NCBI RefSeq assembly: GCF_001949145.1
Contig: NW_019091599.1
Span: 121,232-169,049, forward strand
From: Acanthaster planci
Lineage: Eukaryota; Echinodermata; Asteroidea; Valvatida; Acanthasteridae
Direction of reading: 5' to 3'
Length of the DNA stretch: 47,818 nt
Each line of letters opens with the position of its first letter. Position 1 is the first letter of the stretch. A model generated the notes under the pieces. It saw only the letters and a program-made list of their open reading frames with translations. It ran no database searches and was not told where the DNA came from. This document shows positions 24,204 through 35,883 of this stretch, piece after piece. The translations under genes and the position numbers were made by a program.

Positions 24204-24630
24204 GCCTCAAGCAAAGGCCCGATGGCAAAGACGTGCCGCGAAGCATGACGTCATGATAACGTCATCACCTGATTTTTTATTGAATTTTGAGTATTTATTT
24301 TTTCCCCATATGTTTTGTACACGTTTTTCAACATCCAGAATGGCCTAGACATTCGCCACTTCAGAAAATGAAACCTGGTACAAGCAAAGACCATCAGCAT
24401 AGATTAATATAGAAGCATGACCTCACTTTGGCATCAAAATTAGATTTTTTATTTAATTTCGAGGACTTAATTTCTCCCATTGACTTTTTACACATAAAAC
24501 TCAATACCTTTACATACAATTTTGCTATAGGGCTCACGCAAGTCCATTGCATGATCAGCTGACTTGTGCCTTAATACCGGTCGATGTCATTGGTTGTCGC
24601 ACAGTCTTATAGCATGATTTTTAGATAATT
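24204..24630 (+). repeat. ~425-bp segmental duplication, copy 2
   Basis: Direct copy of 23331-23752. It has TGACGTCA at about 24247 where copy 1 has TGACATCA, the kind of change expected from CpG decay. Confidence 0.9.
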
Positions 24631-24639
24631 GTTTTTTTA

Positions 24640-25880
24640 ACAGCCCAATTCCTTCTACCAGTCGACTTTGGCAGTTTTCTCAATTTGATTGACTTCAAAC
24701 TTGGCAAACCTTTGGACAACCATCCAAGGATGGTCCTAGAAGAAATTTGTAATGATGACGTCATCATGTGATTTCTTTTTGAATTTTGACTTTTTAATTT
24801 TGAATATTTAATCTACCCCATAGGTTTTTCTACATGTTTTTCAACAGCCAGATTTCCATAGTGTTCTCGACCTGTCTTGATGGATGTTAGGTCAAGGTTC
24901 TTAGCCTCACAATTTTAGAGAGTAAAATATTTGTCATAATGACATCATCACATGATTTATTACTGAATTTTATATATTTTATTTTTCTGCATAGGTTTTG
25001 TACACGTTTTCTAAAGTCAGAGACTGGTACACTCGTGCATCTAAGTGACTTTGTATTGGGAGCATAGTAGTCCATCAACCCGTGGGGCTGTCAAAAATAA
25101 CATCGTCACAGTAATGTCATCAGGGGTCACGTGACATAAGTCGCAGTTTTCTCCATAGGTTTTGTACACGCTTTTCTACTACGCAATATTACCGATCTTA
25201 ATGAGAGTAATCCTGAACTTCGGAAGGAAAAATTGTTTTTTTTTCTCTTCGTTTGATTACAAATATATCCAAAAGTCCAAATATCAAATAATTTTTCATA
25301 ATTTGTTTTCAATATAAATGCAAATCACATGAAATGACTTTAAAAGCTACAGTGTTTCTCCATATATTTTGTGCACATTTTTCTGAAGTTGAAGACTGGT
25401 GCACTCATACATCTTAGTATTTTTGCATTGGGAGCATAGGTAGTCCATCAACCCGTATTTTTGCATTGGGAGCATAGGTAGTCCATCAACCCATGGGGCT
25501 GTCAAATTAAATCGTCACGTTGACGTCATTAGGAGTCATGCGACATGAGATTAAAGCTGCAGTTTTCTCCATAGGTTTTGTACACGTTTTTTAATTCGTA
25601 CTTTTATTGATCTTACCAGTGCTTTGCCTGGGGATTGCTGTGAGAATTTCAGACACATTTTCCCTGACAGATAGTTTCAATGAATTGATTCAATCTGTTT
25701 TTCTAAAAAGATACAGATGAAAAAAGATAATTCCAAAACAGCTCTGCTGTTTCTCAACCACGTCCCTCTATTTTTGTTTTCTTTCGCATACTTTTCTCCA
25801 TAGGGTTTGTACACGTCTTTTCTTGGAAGGGGACTTCGGTAGTTTTATACATCCAGTTGGTTTAGATAATCATCTAAGGA
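24640..25880 (+). repeat. Series of CCATAGGTTTTGTACACG units
   Basis: Diverged units of roughly 200-400 bp. Each has ccataggttttgtacacg followed by tttt (for example about 24985, 25155, 25572, 25802) and a TGACGTCA or near match (24756, 25520). Some also have GTCACGTGAC (about 25126). They continue the family B/C series. No coding sequence. Confidence 0.8.
25417..25492 (+). repeat. Perfect 38-bp tandem duplication
   Basis: gtatttttgcattgggagca... to ...catcaaccc occurs at 25417-25454 and again at 25455-25492 without change. A related single copy lies at about 25052-25082, so this is a very recent local duplication. Confidence 0.92.
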
Positions 25881-25884
25881 TGGT

Positions 25885-27540
25885 CCTAGAGGAATCACTG
25901 GGTATTTCCAGGCGTGCAATTTTTCTAGTGTGATTTTGATAAATGAATCAAAACCTTGAGTCAATCAAGACATAGTAAAATAAAAATTTATAATTGGGTT
26001 AACATTACATATAACCAATCAACAAAACCAACAAATACAATGGTGCAACAGTTTCAGATCACAACCGCTTCAAGCAAACTCAAAGAAATATGTCCAATAC
26101 ATGTAAAAAGATTCAAAGTTTTACGACAGTTGTAAAATTGTGCCCTGTCCATAAAAACAGCTTCGACGGACCATGCAGAGCTCCTCTGAGCCACAAGATC
26201 ACTCCAATTATCCATTAGATTTTTCAAATAAATCTCCCGATTTTCCTGAGGTTTCTTTCACTAGATCTCTTTCCTGTGAGTTATTTCTGTTCATAATGCT
26301 AAGAAAATGTATTGGGAAACATCAGGACGTTTACGTGTCTGCACACACATATCTGCTGCGATCCATGCTGGCATGATCTCTCTGTGGCTTTCACACACCA
26401 CATGTATGTTGTGCATCATGATTGACTGGTCTGGTCTCAGTCTCAACGTCAAAAGAATTTGTTGTTTCACTACGTAAAGGGTGCAGGAGCCTGCATCATG
26501 AATGTATGTCGACTTCTGGAGATCGTTTTGTGCAGAAGCGAGTAAAAGTCCCAATTTTTTTTCCCAAAAATGCCCTTGTTGTGATCGGAACAATTTACAG
26601 GACAGACATCTCCACGAAAAACTTGGGATTATAAGGGAATTCATTGCGAAAATTGGACTGAAAAGTGGTGTGATCTTGTGGCACTGCGTTTGATGTGTAG
26701 AAGCACGTAAAGCCATGAATAGTCTGGTGTATGTAGCATTACGCGTGCAGCAACGCTTACTGCAACGCTGTGAAACTTGCATGTGCTGAACGATTGTACA
26801 CTGACAGAGCTGTCGTGTTCAACTGTTTCACCGGGAGAATCAAAAATGATTCTGTCATCACTACTGTCAGGTAGGCCTAATGTTTGAATCTTTTCGTTTC
26901 CTTTTTCTCACAAATTGCAACGTATAATTATAAAGTAAACTCATGCCAAGGAGTGCAGTACAGATGGTTTCAGGCGTGCAACTCTTTACACTTCTTGGGA
27001 AGCTTTTAGGCATGTGATGGCATGGGAGTGCAATCGCATGCTTTAAAACGAAAGGACTGCTTAATACAATCAGACGATTGAAAGTAAGGAGTCAAGACAC
27101 AAAATATATAAAGGTATGTTACATTCAGACTTTTCAGGCTGCAATTTTTGTTGAGTCTTTCCGGATGACTTGACACGTAAAATCAAAAGAAAAAAATAAC
27201 AGCAATTTACTGCGAACTAACGTACCTGTGATGGTCATGTACATGTATCTGAATGTGCAATGGGTATGGTTTAAACTGAAGTGGCGTCACACTTACGAAC
27301 CGGATACGACACGTACTGTGTTGACTCTGTGGGTGTGCGCGACGAAGTTCAACTCAGAGAGCCTGGTTTATGATTCGGATATGCACAGATGGCGCTAATG
27401 TGAAATCCCTCTGTAAAACCTACATGTACATGTTCCGTGCTTTTCTCAATGAACACAATGCTCACTTTTATTGCAAATATCCAATTGGGTTAAAACCCTG
27501 AAGGTTGCTTAGGGTTGTGTTATAGACAATAATTGACCTT
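25885..27540. other. No gene recognised
   Basis: Open frames on both strands around 26173-26782 (the longest 163 codons, minus) overlap one another and show no family motif, so they are probably chance. No transposon end was found. Confidence 0.4.
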
Positions 27541-27544
27541 ATGT

Positions 27545-28060
27545 GCATAGAAATTACATTGAGAGATGACAAATTATGTGACACTAAAGGTGCACTTTCA
27601 AAAGTACTACATGTACATGTATATCTCGTGAAGTACATGTACATATATGATTGGGTTCAAACCTTACAGATATCTTAAGGAGAGAGTAATTCAGTCAAAT
27701 ATTGACCTGATGTGCTGATGACATCATCAAGTGGTATATCACATGACATTAATGATGCACTCTTAAACATGCTACATGTATGTCTCGAGAAGTACATGTC
27801 TGATTGGGTTCAAACCTTGGAGATATCTTGAAAAGGGAGTGCTGTAGACGAATACTGACCTGATGTGATAATGACTTCATCAGGTGACTTGTAACTTGAC
27901 ACTAAAGGTACATTATTCAGAGCCCTACGTCTTATGGACTACATAGCTGAGATGGAATTAGGTACATGTACATGTAGACAGCTGGAATGGGAAGTTTTAT
28001 AGACAAGGTGACATGGTGTAAAGGATGCAAACTTTAATTCTTTACATCTCCTAATATCCG
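27545..28060 (+). repeat. Family A tandem array, diverged
   Basis: Three to four units with attgggttcaaaccttgcaga-type, gatatctt, tgacctgatgtg.tgatgac and cacatgacatta landmarks. Copies are more diverged than elsewhere and interrupted by tacatgtacatgta insertions (27600-27660, 27960-27975). Confidence 0.8.
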
Positions 28061-28069
28061 AAAGGGTTC

Positions 28070-29755
28070 AAGTATTTCATCATAATGAGGTCACCAAAAA
28101 TATTATTAGAAACTTTGGGAATGATTTGTACAGGCAGCTCTCGGATAGACGTTTGAGTAAAGCCTGGTTTCCATGTGGTCGTTTGTAACACAGACAGTAA
28201 ACAAGATGTAAAGACGCAGACAGTTGCAGTGCAACATCATTACACCTAAAGCACTTAACCAGTCTGAAAATTTTCGCCCAAAATGCCTTTTTTAGGTGGC
28301 AATGTTCCCTCTTGAAGCCAAACTGATACTCTTGTTTGATGTGCATGTAATTTGTTAATGGTCAGCTATTTTGTTGACGATTGGGGCTGCTAGTAATAAG
28401 AAGAAAATGGACAAAATGAGTGGTACTAAGAGGGAGAAATATCATTGTATGCCCGCCACGACAGCTTGTGTATTTGTATAGGCCTACTCAGTAACTCAAC
28501 ACAGACAGTTGGTAAAGTTGAACCGGACTCAACTTTGCCAATCCATCTGGGACTGGTTTGAATAATCAGCAATACTTCCATTTGACATGTTTCTACATGT
28601 ACATGTCTGCATTGCAGTTTGCGTCTTGATTGCGTTGCTCTCTCCGTTTCTTACGTCGATATGGAAACCAGGCTGTAGAAGTGAGAATGTGGTAGTATCT
28701 CAAATGAAGGTATGCTCTTTTCTTAAGAGAAAAAAACGAAAATGCAAAAAAGCCCTTTGCTCTGTCCTTAAGACAGACAGAATCTCTAGATTCATTTCTT
28801 TTTCTCTGGATATCTGCATAATCATCAGTAATGGCTGTCCAAATTTGTATTTTAGTAAATCTTGTAGTCTTGTTGCATGTGAAGATTTTGTTTACCTGCC
28901 ATATGGCACATATGCATGCATAGCACTTGCATTTTTTCTGAAAAAATGAAATGCAAAACAACCCTTTGTTCTGTTGTGAAAATCACTCTCATTTTACATG
29001 TACAAGTACATATACAATCAGTGCCCATTTTTAAAGTTTCCATTTGGTTTTGTTAAAACGAGACATACATAAATGTTACAACCAAAGCTGCACTTGCTGC
29101 TGATTTTCACATAGATCTTTGATAGAAACTTCAAGCAGACGTCGTCTATGGGTTTCCATGCAGCACTTTGTTTCATTAAATCCTCATTTTGGAAGCCTTG
29201 TGTGTTCATTCATGTACATTCTCCTGATGAATAACTTCTGAATCTCAACCTATTTTTTGTCTCTGTCAAGTTAATCTAGATTTTCATGTCAAATATCAGT
29301 GCCCTGAAGTAACTAAATCAGCCTCAACTAAACTATGCACAGTCAACTCTAATCATAAAATTCAGTGACAGTCACAATACTGGGTTTTCTCAATGCAAGC
29401 AGTAGAGAACATTNCACTATATAAAAGTTGACAGCATACTCACAGGAAATGGGCACTTCTAGTTGCACTTTCCATGGACCAAACAAGTAAAAATGTCATA
29501 AATAATGATACAGAGGCCACTTGCAAATAACTATCATTGGTTTATAAAATTGATCACCATCAGAAAATTGTAACAAGTACTACATACAGAACATTTGAAT
29601 AACACAGCAGACAACTGCACTAAACACAAGTAAAACGTGTCCTGCAAGTTTTGAATCTTCAAATATTTAGTCAAAGGTAGAGCCTGCGTTGTAAGGATGT
29701 ACTCAAAACACTATTGTTGGCTCGTAAAAGTTAGAATTTCAAATTTTTCTGAAAT
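28070..29755. other. No gene recognised; repeat scraps
   Basis: Includes two copies of the aaaa(a)gccct.tg.tctgt segment (about 28746 and 28948) that also ends the family A arrays. Long opposing frames at 28587-28961 are antiparallel shadows in this repeat and not credible genes. Confidence 0.45.
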
Positions 29756-29758
29756 AAA

Positions 29759-29936
29759 CAGGGGTGTGAGTGGCCAGTTAAACTCAAAGCTGAAATCAAC
29801 TAGCAAAAAGCTGAAATGTTGAATGTTCCAAAACTTTTGTACAGACTAAGCATACAAATAAACAAAAATCAGGGTCAACATCTCAAACAAACAAAAAAAG
29901 CTGAAATCAGCTAAAAAGCTGAACTCCCACACCCTG
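29759..29936. mobile_element. 178-bp MITE, hAT-like ends
   Basis: Left end CAGGGGTGTGAGTGG and the reverse complement of the right end, CAGGGTGTGGGAGT, are similar terminal inverted repeats. The interior is a run of agctgaaat-type words. Flanks gaaataaa and aataaagt share only AATAAA, so the target duplication is imperfect. CAGGG-type ends suggest hAT. Confidence 0.5.
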
Positions 29937-29939
29937 AAT

Positions 29940-32900
29940 AAAGTTTTCATGTCTAATGTTGCCATACAGTACTTAGGATTTCTACTGAATGCATGATCCC
30001 TTTCAGCCAGTATTTTCATTTAAATCAACCATCAATATATCAAGCAGATTAATAGAAGGTACATGTACTTTACATATTAAACAAATACATGTGTAATGTC
30101 TGTGTAAAACGTAAGTTAGCATAAACTTACCTTTACATAAGTCACCAGTCCCATTTTGCTGAAAGGCCTTGAAAAGCTAGCAGAGAGAAGATCAATGTAC
30201 AATGAAACATTAAGTGTACATGCAGGGTTCAAGCTGGAAAACTTCAATAGCCAAGGTTGTAGCCAAATGTTCGATTTTATAGCCATTCTACAAATTTATG
30301 ATCCAACATTATGTACTTTTCAAGCCAAATTTGTTTGTTCACTCTGATCCATTTCCTGTGAACTGCTTTTCAAATGGATCAATTATTATAAACATTTAAT
30401 AAAAACTACATCCCTGTACATCTCATATTTCAAATGTTTGTTGGAATACATCTCATATTTCACACGTTTTGCTGGAAAATATTTCCAAGGTACACGTAAG
30501 TACATGTGAAGAATACATATACACATGTATACGTGTATAATAAATGATTCAGAGACCTAAACTTTTCTAGGCTTTTTATCAGACCGCAGTTTGAATGCCC
30601 GATGGAAAACAAACACACTTATTGGAGGACCTTCAGCAACAACCCTCATCAAGGCATCCAGAGCGTCAGGTTTGAGGTTGTACCATTTTATATAACACAA
30701 GCAATTATGTAGAGACTACGCGTACTATCCATGTTTAAGGCCTAGGAAGTACAATGCAAGTACAGATGGATCCCATGCATACCTGTTCACGGGCCTACGC
30801 TCAACCGGACGCGGGCCATGACAAATTTCATTCTTTTTAGCTTGCTCTATCGAGCAGGCCATACCATAAAAATTTGCTTGCCCAATTTAGATCAAACCTT
30901 GCCCAAGATTTCTCGGAATCTACAATTATTGCGGTTATTTCACTTACACCTTCTGCATGCATGCAGTCTTTTTCTGGCCACAAAAATATTTGTGCTTCCA
31001 CTTACACAATCAGTTCGGTTGGTACATTGGAACATTTTTTGTTTCTTTGGGGGAGCAATTTTTTGTGCTGATTGAAAGGCATGAATGGGGACGACAGCTT
31101 CTAAATTATCTCAAAATGTGATGAACACCTGTCTTAATCTATGTAAAAATTTCTACAGTCAACAATTCACTAGAATAATGGATAATTCACACAGTACTAC
31201 TCAGACAATCACAACGGCAAACTGGCCAACAATGTCCATGTATCGTGTGGTAAGCATGCGTCATGCATCCAGACCAGCGGGTGATAAACCTTGTGCCGCA
31301 GCAGGAAATTTGTTGAAACACGCTTGCTTCAAATACGAGCAAAACAACCTGAAATTAAACTTGTGAACACAGAAAATACGTACATAAAAAAACACAACAA
31401 GTTCTGTGATTTAACTTGCAGAAAACCTCTTGCAAAATAGGGTTGCATGCCATATGCGTGTATGGCTGATTTAGAGCGATCGACCGGAAAGTACAGTACA
31501 TGTATAGACTGGTTCTGAATGCTACATTTCCATAGCACATTCTTTTGCACGTGTGCAGAGCGGCGAGAACCAGAGCAGCTTTGCGTTGTCAGAGCAAGCA
31601 CTCACCAGAAGAAACCCCTAGGTTAAAGTATCCACCATCCATCCCAGAACAGTCCTAACAACTGTGAGGTGGAGCACCAACTTGATGCTGAGATGCAGGT
31701 CAGACACATCAACCAGTGGTTCGAAAAAGGGGGACTGGCAAGAACTTGAGGAAAGCTTCCGAGGTCCCAGGATAAGACAAGGCAAAGAATTATTATTGAA
31801 TGAATTTATTAAGCACAAATCCAATTAAAAAAATAAAATGAATGGGTGTTCGTGTATTGGACGGATTGACGGAGCTGTATATGAAGCCATAAATTACGAA
31901 GGATCCAGGCAGATCTCCGGGAAGACAGGTTCAGCCGTATTATTCAACTGTATCTGAGAAAGCAGTGCATGTGAGTGACCTTTTGACCTCAGTAAAAAGT
32001 CTCCCGTGCATCAACACATTTCTGGACAGTTTTTGTATACATACAGATTCAAGAATGGAAGGGCTCATATACATGTACTGTATTTCCAACAGTGGATTGA
32101 GTGGAGAGCTGGTACCGGTATAATGGTAATCCGGAGGTGGTGGAGCATGAAACGGGATTTGTGGGTTGTATAACTTGCTTAGCGTGCACTGAAGTATAAA
32201 GGTGTTGGATCCTAAGATGGTTGGGGGATGCAGAACTGGTGGGAAACCTAGGGTTAAGGTATACGAGACCATTATGCCAAGGGGAGGAGGGTGTTGCTTT
32301 GGGTAGAGAAGACCCTTACACCTGGGGTGGGTGCTATGGGTCTCGGGTATGGGGGACCCTACTGCCTTGGGGTAGGAGTTGTCTTGGGGTGCTAGTTGTG
32401 TGCACCAGAGATGAGGGCTACACAAAAAATACACTTTAAGTTATGTTCAACTCACATGAAAGATGTTGTCAACATAACACACACACACCTCATGGTTGCC
32501 TGCTGTTCCAGACAAAAAGCTTCAAGTATCTGATAAATTACCAGTGCAGATAAAGAGAGTTTTAGTACGACGCAGTTCAGCAATGACTCAGCCACGCTTG
32601 ACATTTTGATGATAATAGTTGCATAAATATGATGACATTGGCATGAGCTGTGATTGTCTAAGGCCTATCCCATCATATGCGAAGATGAAGCATGGTGTCT
32701 AGCTGCTCGTCAGTTCTCAAAAAGTGTGATGTAGTCCTCTGCAGTCAGCGTGCAGCCCCTCCATTAATGAGCACTTTGGCAATTCCATTTACACGCAAAA
32801 ACGATCTCGCGAGTACATGGGAGTTGGCGAGAAAAAATGAGAATACAGTAGTGTCCCTTCAACCCGCCAGGAAACCTGTTGCTTCATTTGTGGGTTAAAA

Positions 32901-34080
32901 TGGCTTGGTGGGTAGATAGTTGACGTTTTTCACGATCAGTAAAGTTATGTTTCAGCGATGATCGACAATTTCCCAACGATTTATTTGCATGCAAACTTGC
33001 TTAGTGTTTTCACGAAAATCACAGGCCTTCTCTTTATTAAGTGCACCTGACTGTTTCACAGTAACTGGATAAAATTGAGACTTACAATTCTTCAGGTAAA
33101 GGATTAAACAACCGTTTAATACTAACATTCTCGCTGCCAGGCCAATCAAAATTTTAAAGTTTTATGCACTACTCATTGAGCGATTCCGGCGATGTACAAA
33201 GGGAATAGTTACAAGATATAAAAAAAACAAAGTCGTGTGGTGGCCGGGATGGCGATCACCTGGACAAAAAAAAGGAATTAATACAGAAAATTAAATTACC
33301 AATAAATTATGCTATCCAATAGCCAATTAAATTTACTAGTTAATTTAAGCCAGTAATTTGTTTAAAGAAAAGGGTTTCTGAAGAAGAGCATAGGCCTATA
33401 GCCACAAGAGTTTACCCATTTCAAGAGACAAATTAATGAGAATACTATCAATACCAGTCTCCTGGAATTTAAGAAAACTTGACATTATTTTAGAGTGGAC
33501 ATAAATTAAGTCATTCCATAGTAACAAGCTGAAAAGGCAAATTCATAAAACTAAGCTATGGCATTAGAAATGGCATAAAAAAATTATGAACAAATATTTT
33601 ACTCAAAGGTCCTACTTACCACCCCGACTGGCCATTCATGCCTTTAGGCCTGATGTGTGGCAAAAATAAGAGCAAGTGCTGTGAGTAAGCGATCGAGAAA
33701 GGAGTGCCACCGTGCACAGTACATGCACTTCAGCGTACCCATACAGAAAGGTGGAGCGTGACTAAGAACAGAAGAAAAACTATCAGGAACCGGTGTCGGG
33801 TAAGAGCAAAGAATACGAAAACTCGACCTGGTTACACATGTACTGTATTTCCAATAGAATAATAGCTTCTGGATATGTAGTTCTATTTTATCTTTGTAAC
33901 ACATAAGTACTGGTTGGGAGAGGTTTGAAAAAATGAGTTCGTCGCACGTGTGGAATCATCACAGCGACTTTGCAGCAGAGCAATTATGATGTTTTTTGTT
34001 GCCAAGCTGTTTGTTGTTGAAGGTTGATGTGTAAACACACAGGTAATTTAAGATGTTGGCTTGTGGGTACATCATAGAAT
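29940..34080. other. No gene recognised
   Basis: Mostly unique-looking sequence. It holds a degenerate G-rich minisatellite at about 32250-32400 (ggggtgggt, ggggtagga, gggaccct words) and the short dispersed repeat at 32617-32660. Near 31600-31800 a short plus-strand frame reads smoothly but has no recognisable domain. Confidence 0.4.
32617..32660. repeat. Short dispersed repeat, copy 1
   Basis: gttgcataaatatgatgaca then ttgg.atgagctg.gattg, shared with 38325-38368 at all but about two positions. Neighbouring sequence is unrelated. Confidence 0.6.
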
Positions 34081-34087
34081 TCTGGAG

Positions 34088-35297
34088 TCAAACTCGGCAT
34101 CAAGGGAGTTGGAGTTGGTAATGATGGATCCGAGATAGGGTAACTTGGTGACCGCTTCAAGGGCTGTAAAGGATGATGATGGTAGGTGGGGCTTCAGAAC
34201 CTTGCATCTTCACTACGGTCTTATCAAGATTGATCTTCATACCAAACTCTGAACAAGCCACTGCAAATGAAGTGCAGAGAAGCTGAAGCTCAGTTGCAGA
34301 GTGAGCGACAAGGGCGGCATCATCAGCATACAGTAGCTCCCCCAAGGAGGACACGCCTAACCTTTGTCTTGGCACAAAGGCGGGCCAGGTTGAAAAGCTT
34401 CCCTGAACTGCGGGTGTGAAGCAGGATACCAGATTAATCTAGAAATGTACGGTCAAGTAGGACACAGAAGAAGATGCCAAGTAGAGTGGGGGGCAAGCAT
34501 GCACCCTTCCTTGACACCACAACGAATTGGAAATTTTGCAAAACTTGAACTGTTTAATTGGACCGTATTGTGGAAACACATAAGAATGGATAATGGGGTG
34601 TCTGGGCAGCCCAAACATCCAAGGATGGAGAATAGGCCTGACCGACTGAAGCCTTTGTCAGGTCGATGAAGACAGCATGTAGTGTAGTTGCTGTTCAACG
34701 CATTTCTTCTGAAGTTGCCTCAGGGAAAATACGATGTAAACAGTGGACTGGGATGGACGAAAGCCGCACTGACTCTCAGGCAGAACTCTGTTGGCGATGA
34801 CCTGTAGCTGTGTTAACAACACACGGGCAAAGACCTTTCTGGCTAGACACAGCAAAGAGATGCCTCTGTAGTTCCCGCAATCCAGTTGGCTGCTTTTGTT
34901 CTTATACAGAGTGATTATGCTCGCATCTTTCAGGTACTGTGGCACTAAACGGGACTGCCAGCAGGTCAGGAGAATGGCATGAATTTCAGTGATCAAGACA
35001 TCACCACCCTTCTTGAGCACCTCTGAGGAAAATGCCATCAGAGCCAAAAGCCTTGTTGTTCTTCAAGCCTCTTATGGCATGCTTCACTTCAGCGAAAGAG
35101 ATTGGCTCATCCAGGTAGGTCAGGACAGGGAACTGTGGTAATGCATACAGTGCGGAAGAGCTAACTGCCTTGTCAGCGTTCTACAATGTACTGTAGTGCT
35201 CTGCCAACCGGTCAAGCTGTACTGCTGATATGTAAGTGTGTCCCCACCGGTTGATAGCATGGAACCAGATTTCTTTGGTGTGGGACTGATGGCTTCC
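34088..35297 (-). pseudogene. LINE reverse transcriptase, inactivated
   Basis: In order on the minus strand: KEAISPTPKKSGSML at about 35290, SFAEVKHAIRGLKNNKAFGS at about 35070, LKDASIITLYKNKSSQLDCG and NYRGISLLCLARKVFARVLL at about 34840-34940, ESQCGFRPSQST at about 34750. Then come the motif A and B region at 34500-34680 (RSGLFSILGCLGCP, FPIRCGVKEGC), YADD at 34319-34330, FGMKINLDKTVV at about 34220, and LPYLGSIITNSNSLDAE at about 34110. The APE-type LINE order is clear. Frameshifts at about 34160, 34450, 34680 and 35050 disrupt it. It stops abruptly at about 34088, before the usual C-terminal region. Confidence 0.87.
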
Positions 35298-35864
35298 TTA
35301 ACCACTTCCCGCCGGCAACTCCAGTTTCGGGCACCGTGTATTTATACAAAGAGCCGGGGTGCCAGATTTTGGACAAAAGAGCTGGTCTGTGTAACAAAAG
35401 ACTGTACTTGGATCAAAGGACCTGCTGCTGGGAATTGCCATCATTTTGCGAATTCAATTTTTCAAAGGTAATCCGGCACTGTTTTGAAACAGTATACCAC
35501 TGTTTTGGGCATAGCGTGCCCGCGGATTAGCACCGCAGACAAAAGCGCTCCAGGGCCCCATTGATGAGTGACACAGCAGCGCTGCTCGCTAATCCAGCTG
35601 CGTATAAAAGAACGCTACTGCCATTCACCAGAACAAAGGAAATTATGCAACACCACACATTTCTGGGCTCTTTTACAGGGCTGCAGGCCACGGGCGTCAG
35701 TGAAGGTTGCCTGACAGATTAGTCACCAAAGAGTCATTTGTGTGGGTGTAAACGTTTGGTAAATGAACAAATTGGTTTTTGAAGAATTTTGAAAACGGAA
35801 AATCTTGAAAAGGTACCCCATCACATCCTGCTAAAGAGAAATCCATCTGGCAGAAAGTGGTAAA
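35298..35864. mobile_element. TTAA MITE, copy 3, inside the LINE
   Basis: Left end TTAA-ccacttcccgccgg (35298) and right end ctggcagaaagtgg-TAAA (to 35864). The interior matches copies 1 and 2 (tgtaacaaaagactg, ctgctgggaattgcc). On the LINE strand the two flanks rejoin as GGTA-TTAA-GGAAGCC, restoring the uninterrupted codons G-I-K-E-A. This proves TTAA was duplicated and that the right-hand copy later mutated to TAAA. Confidence 0.9.
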
Positions 35865-35883
35865 TACCTTGATATGGGCCATG

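Noticed and set aside
26291-26782. 163-codon minus-strand open frame
   Set aside because: No recognisable domain, Cys/His/Arg-biased composition, and overlapped by equally plausible frames on the other strand.
28587-28961. Two antiparallel frames of about 120 codons
   Set aside because: They mirror each other over a dispersed repeat segment (aaaagccct.tg.tctgt), which argues for chance openness.
30126-30180. Possible mini-exon on the minus strand (cag|CAAAATGGG...AAAG|GTAAGT)
   Set aside because: Good-looking splice signals but fewer than ten codons, no partner exon and no recognisable peptide.
31940-32434. 164-codon minus-strand frame
   Set aside because: Coincides with a degenerate G-rich minisatellite; Pro/His/Thr-rich product with no domain.
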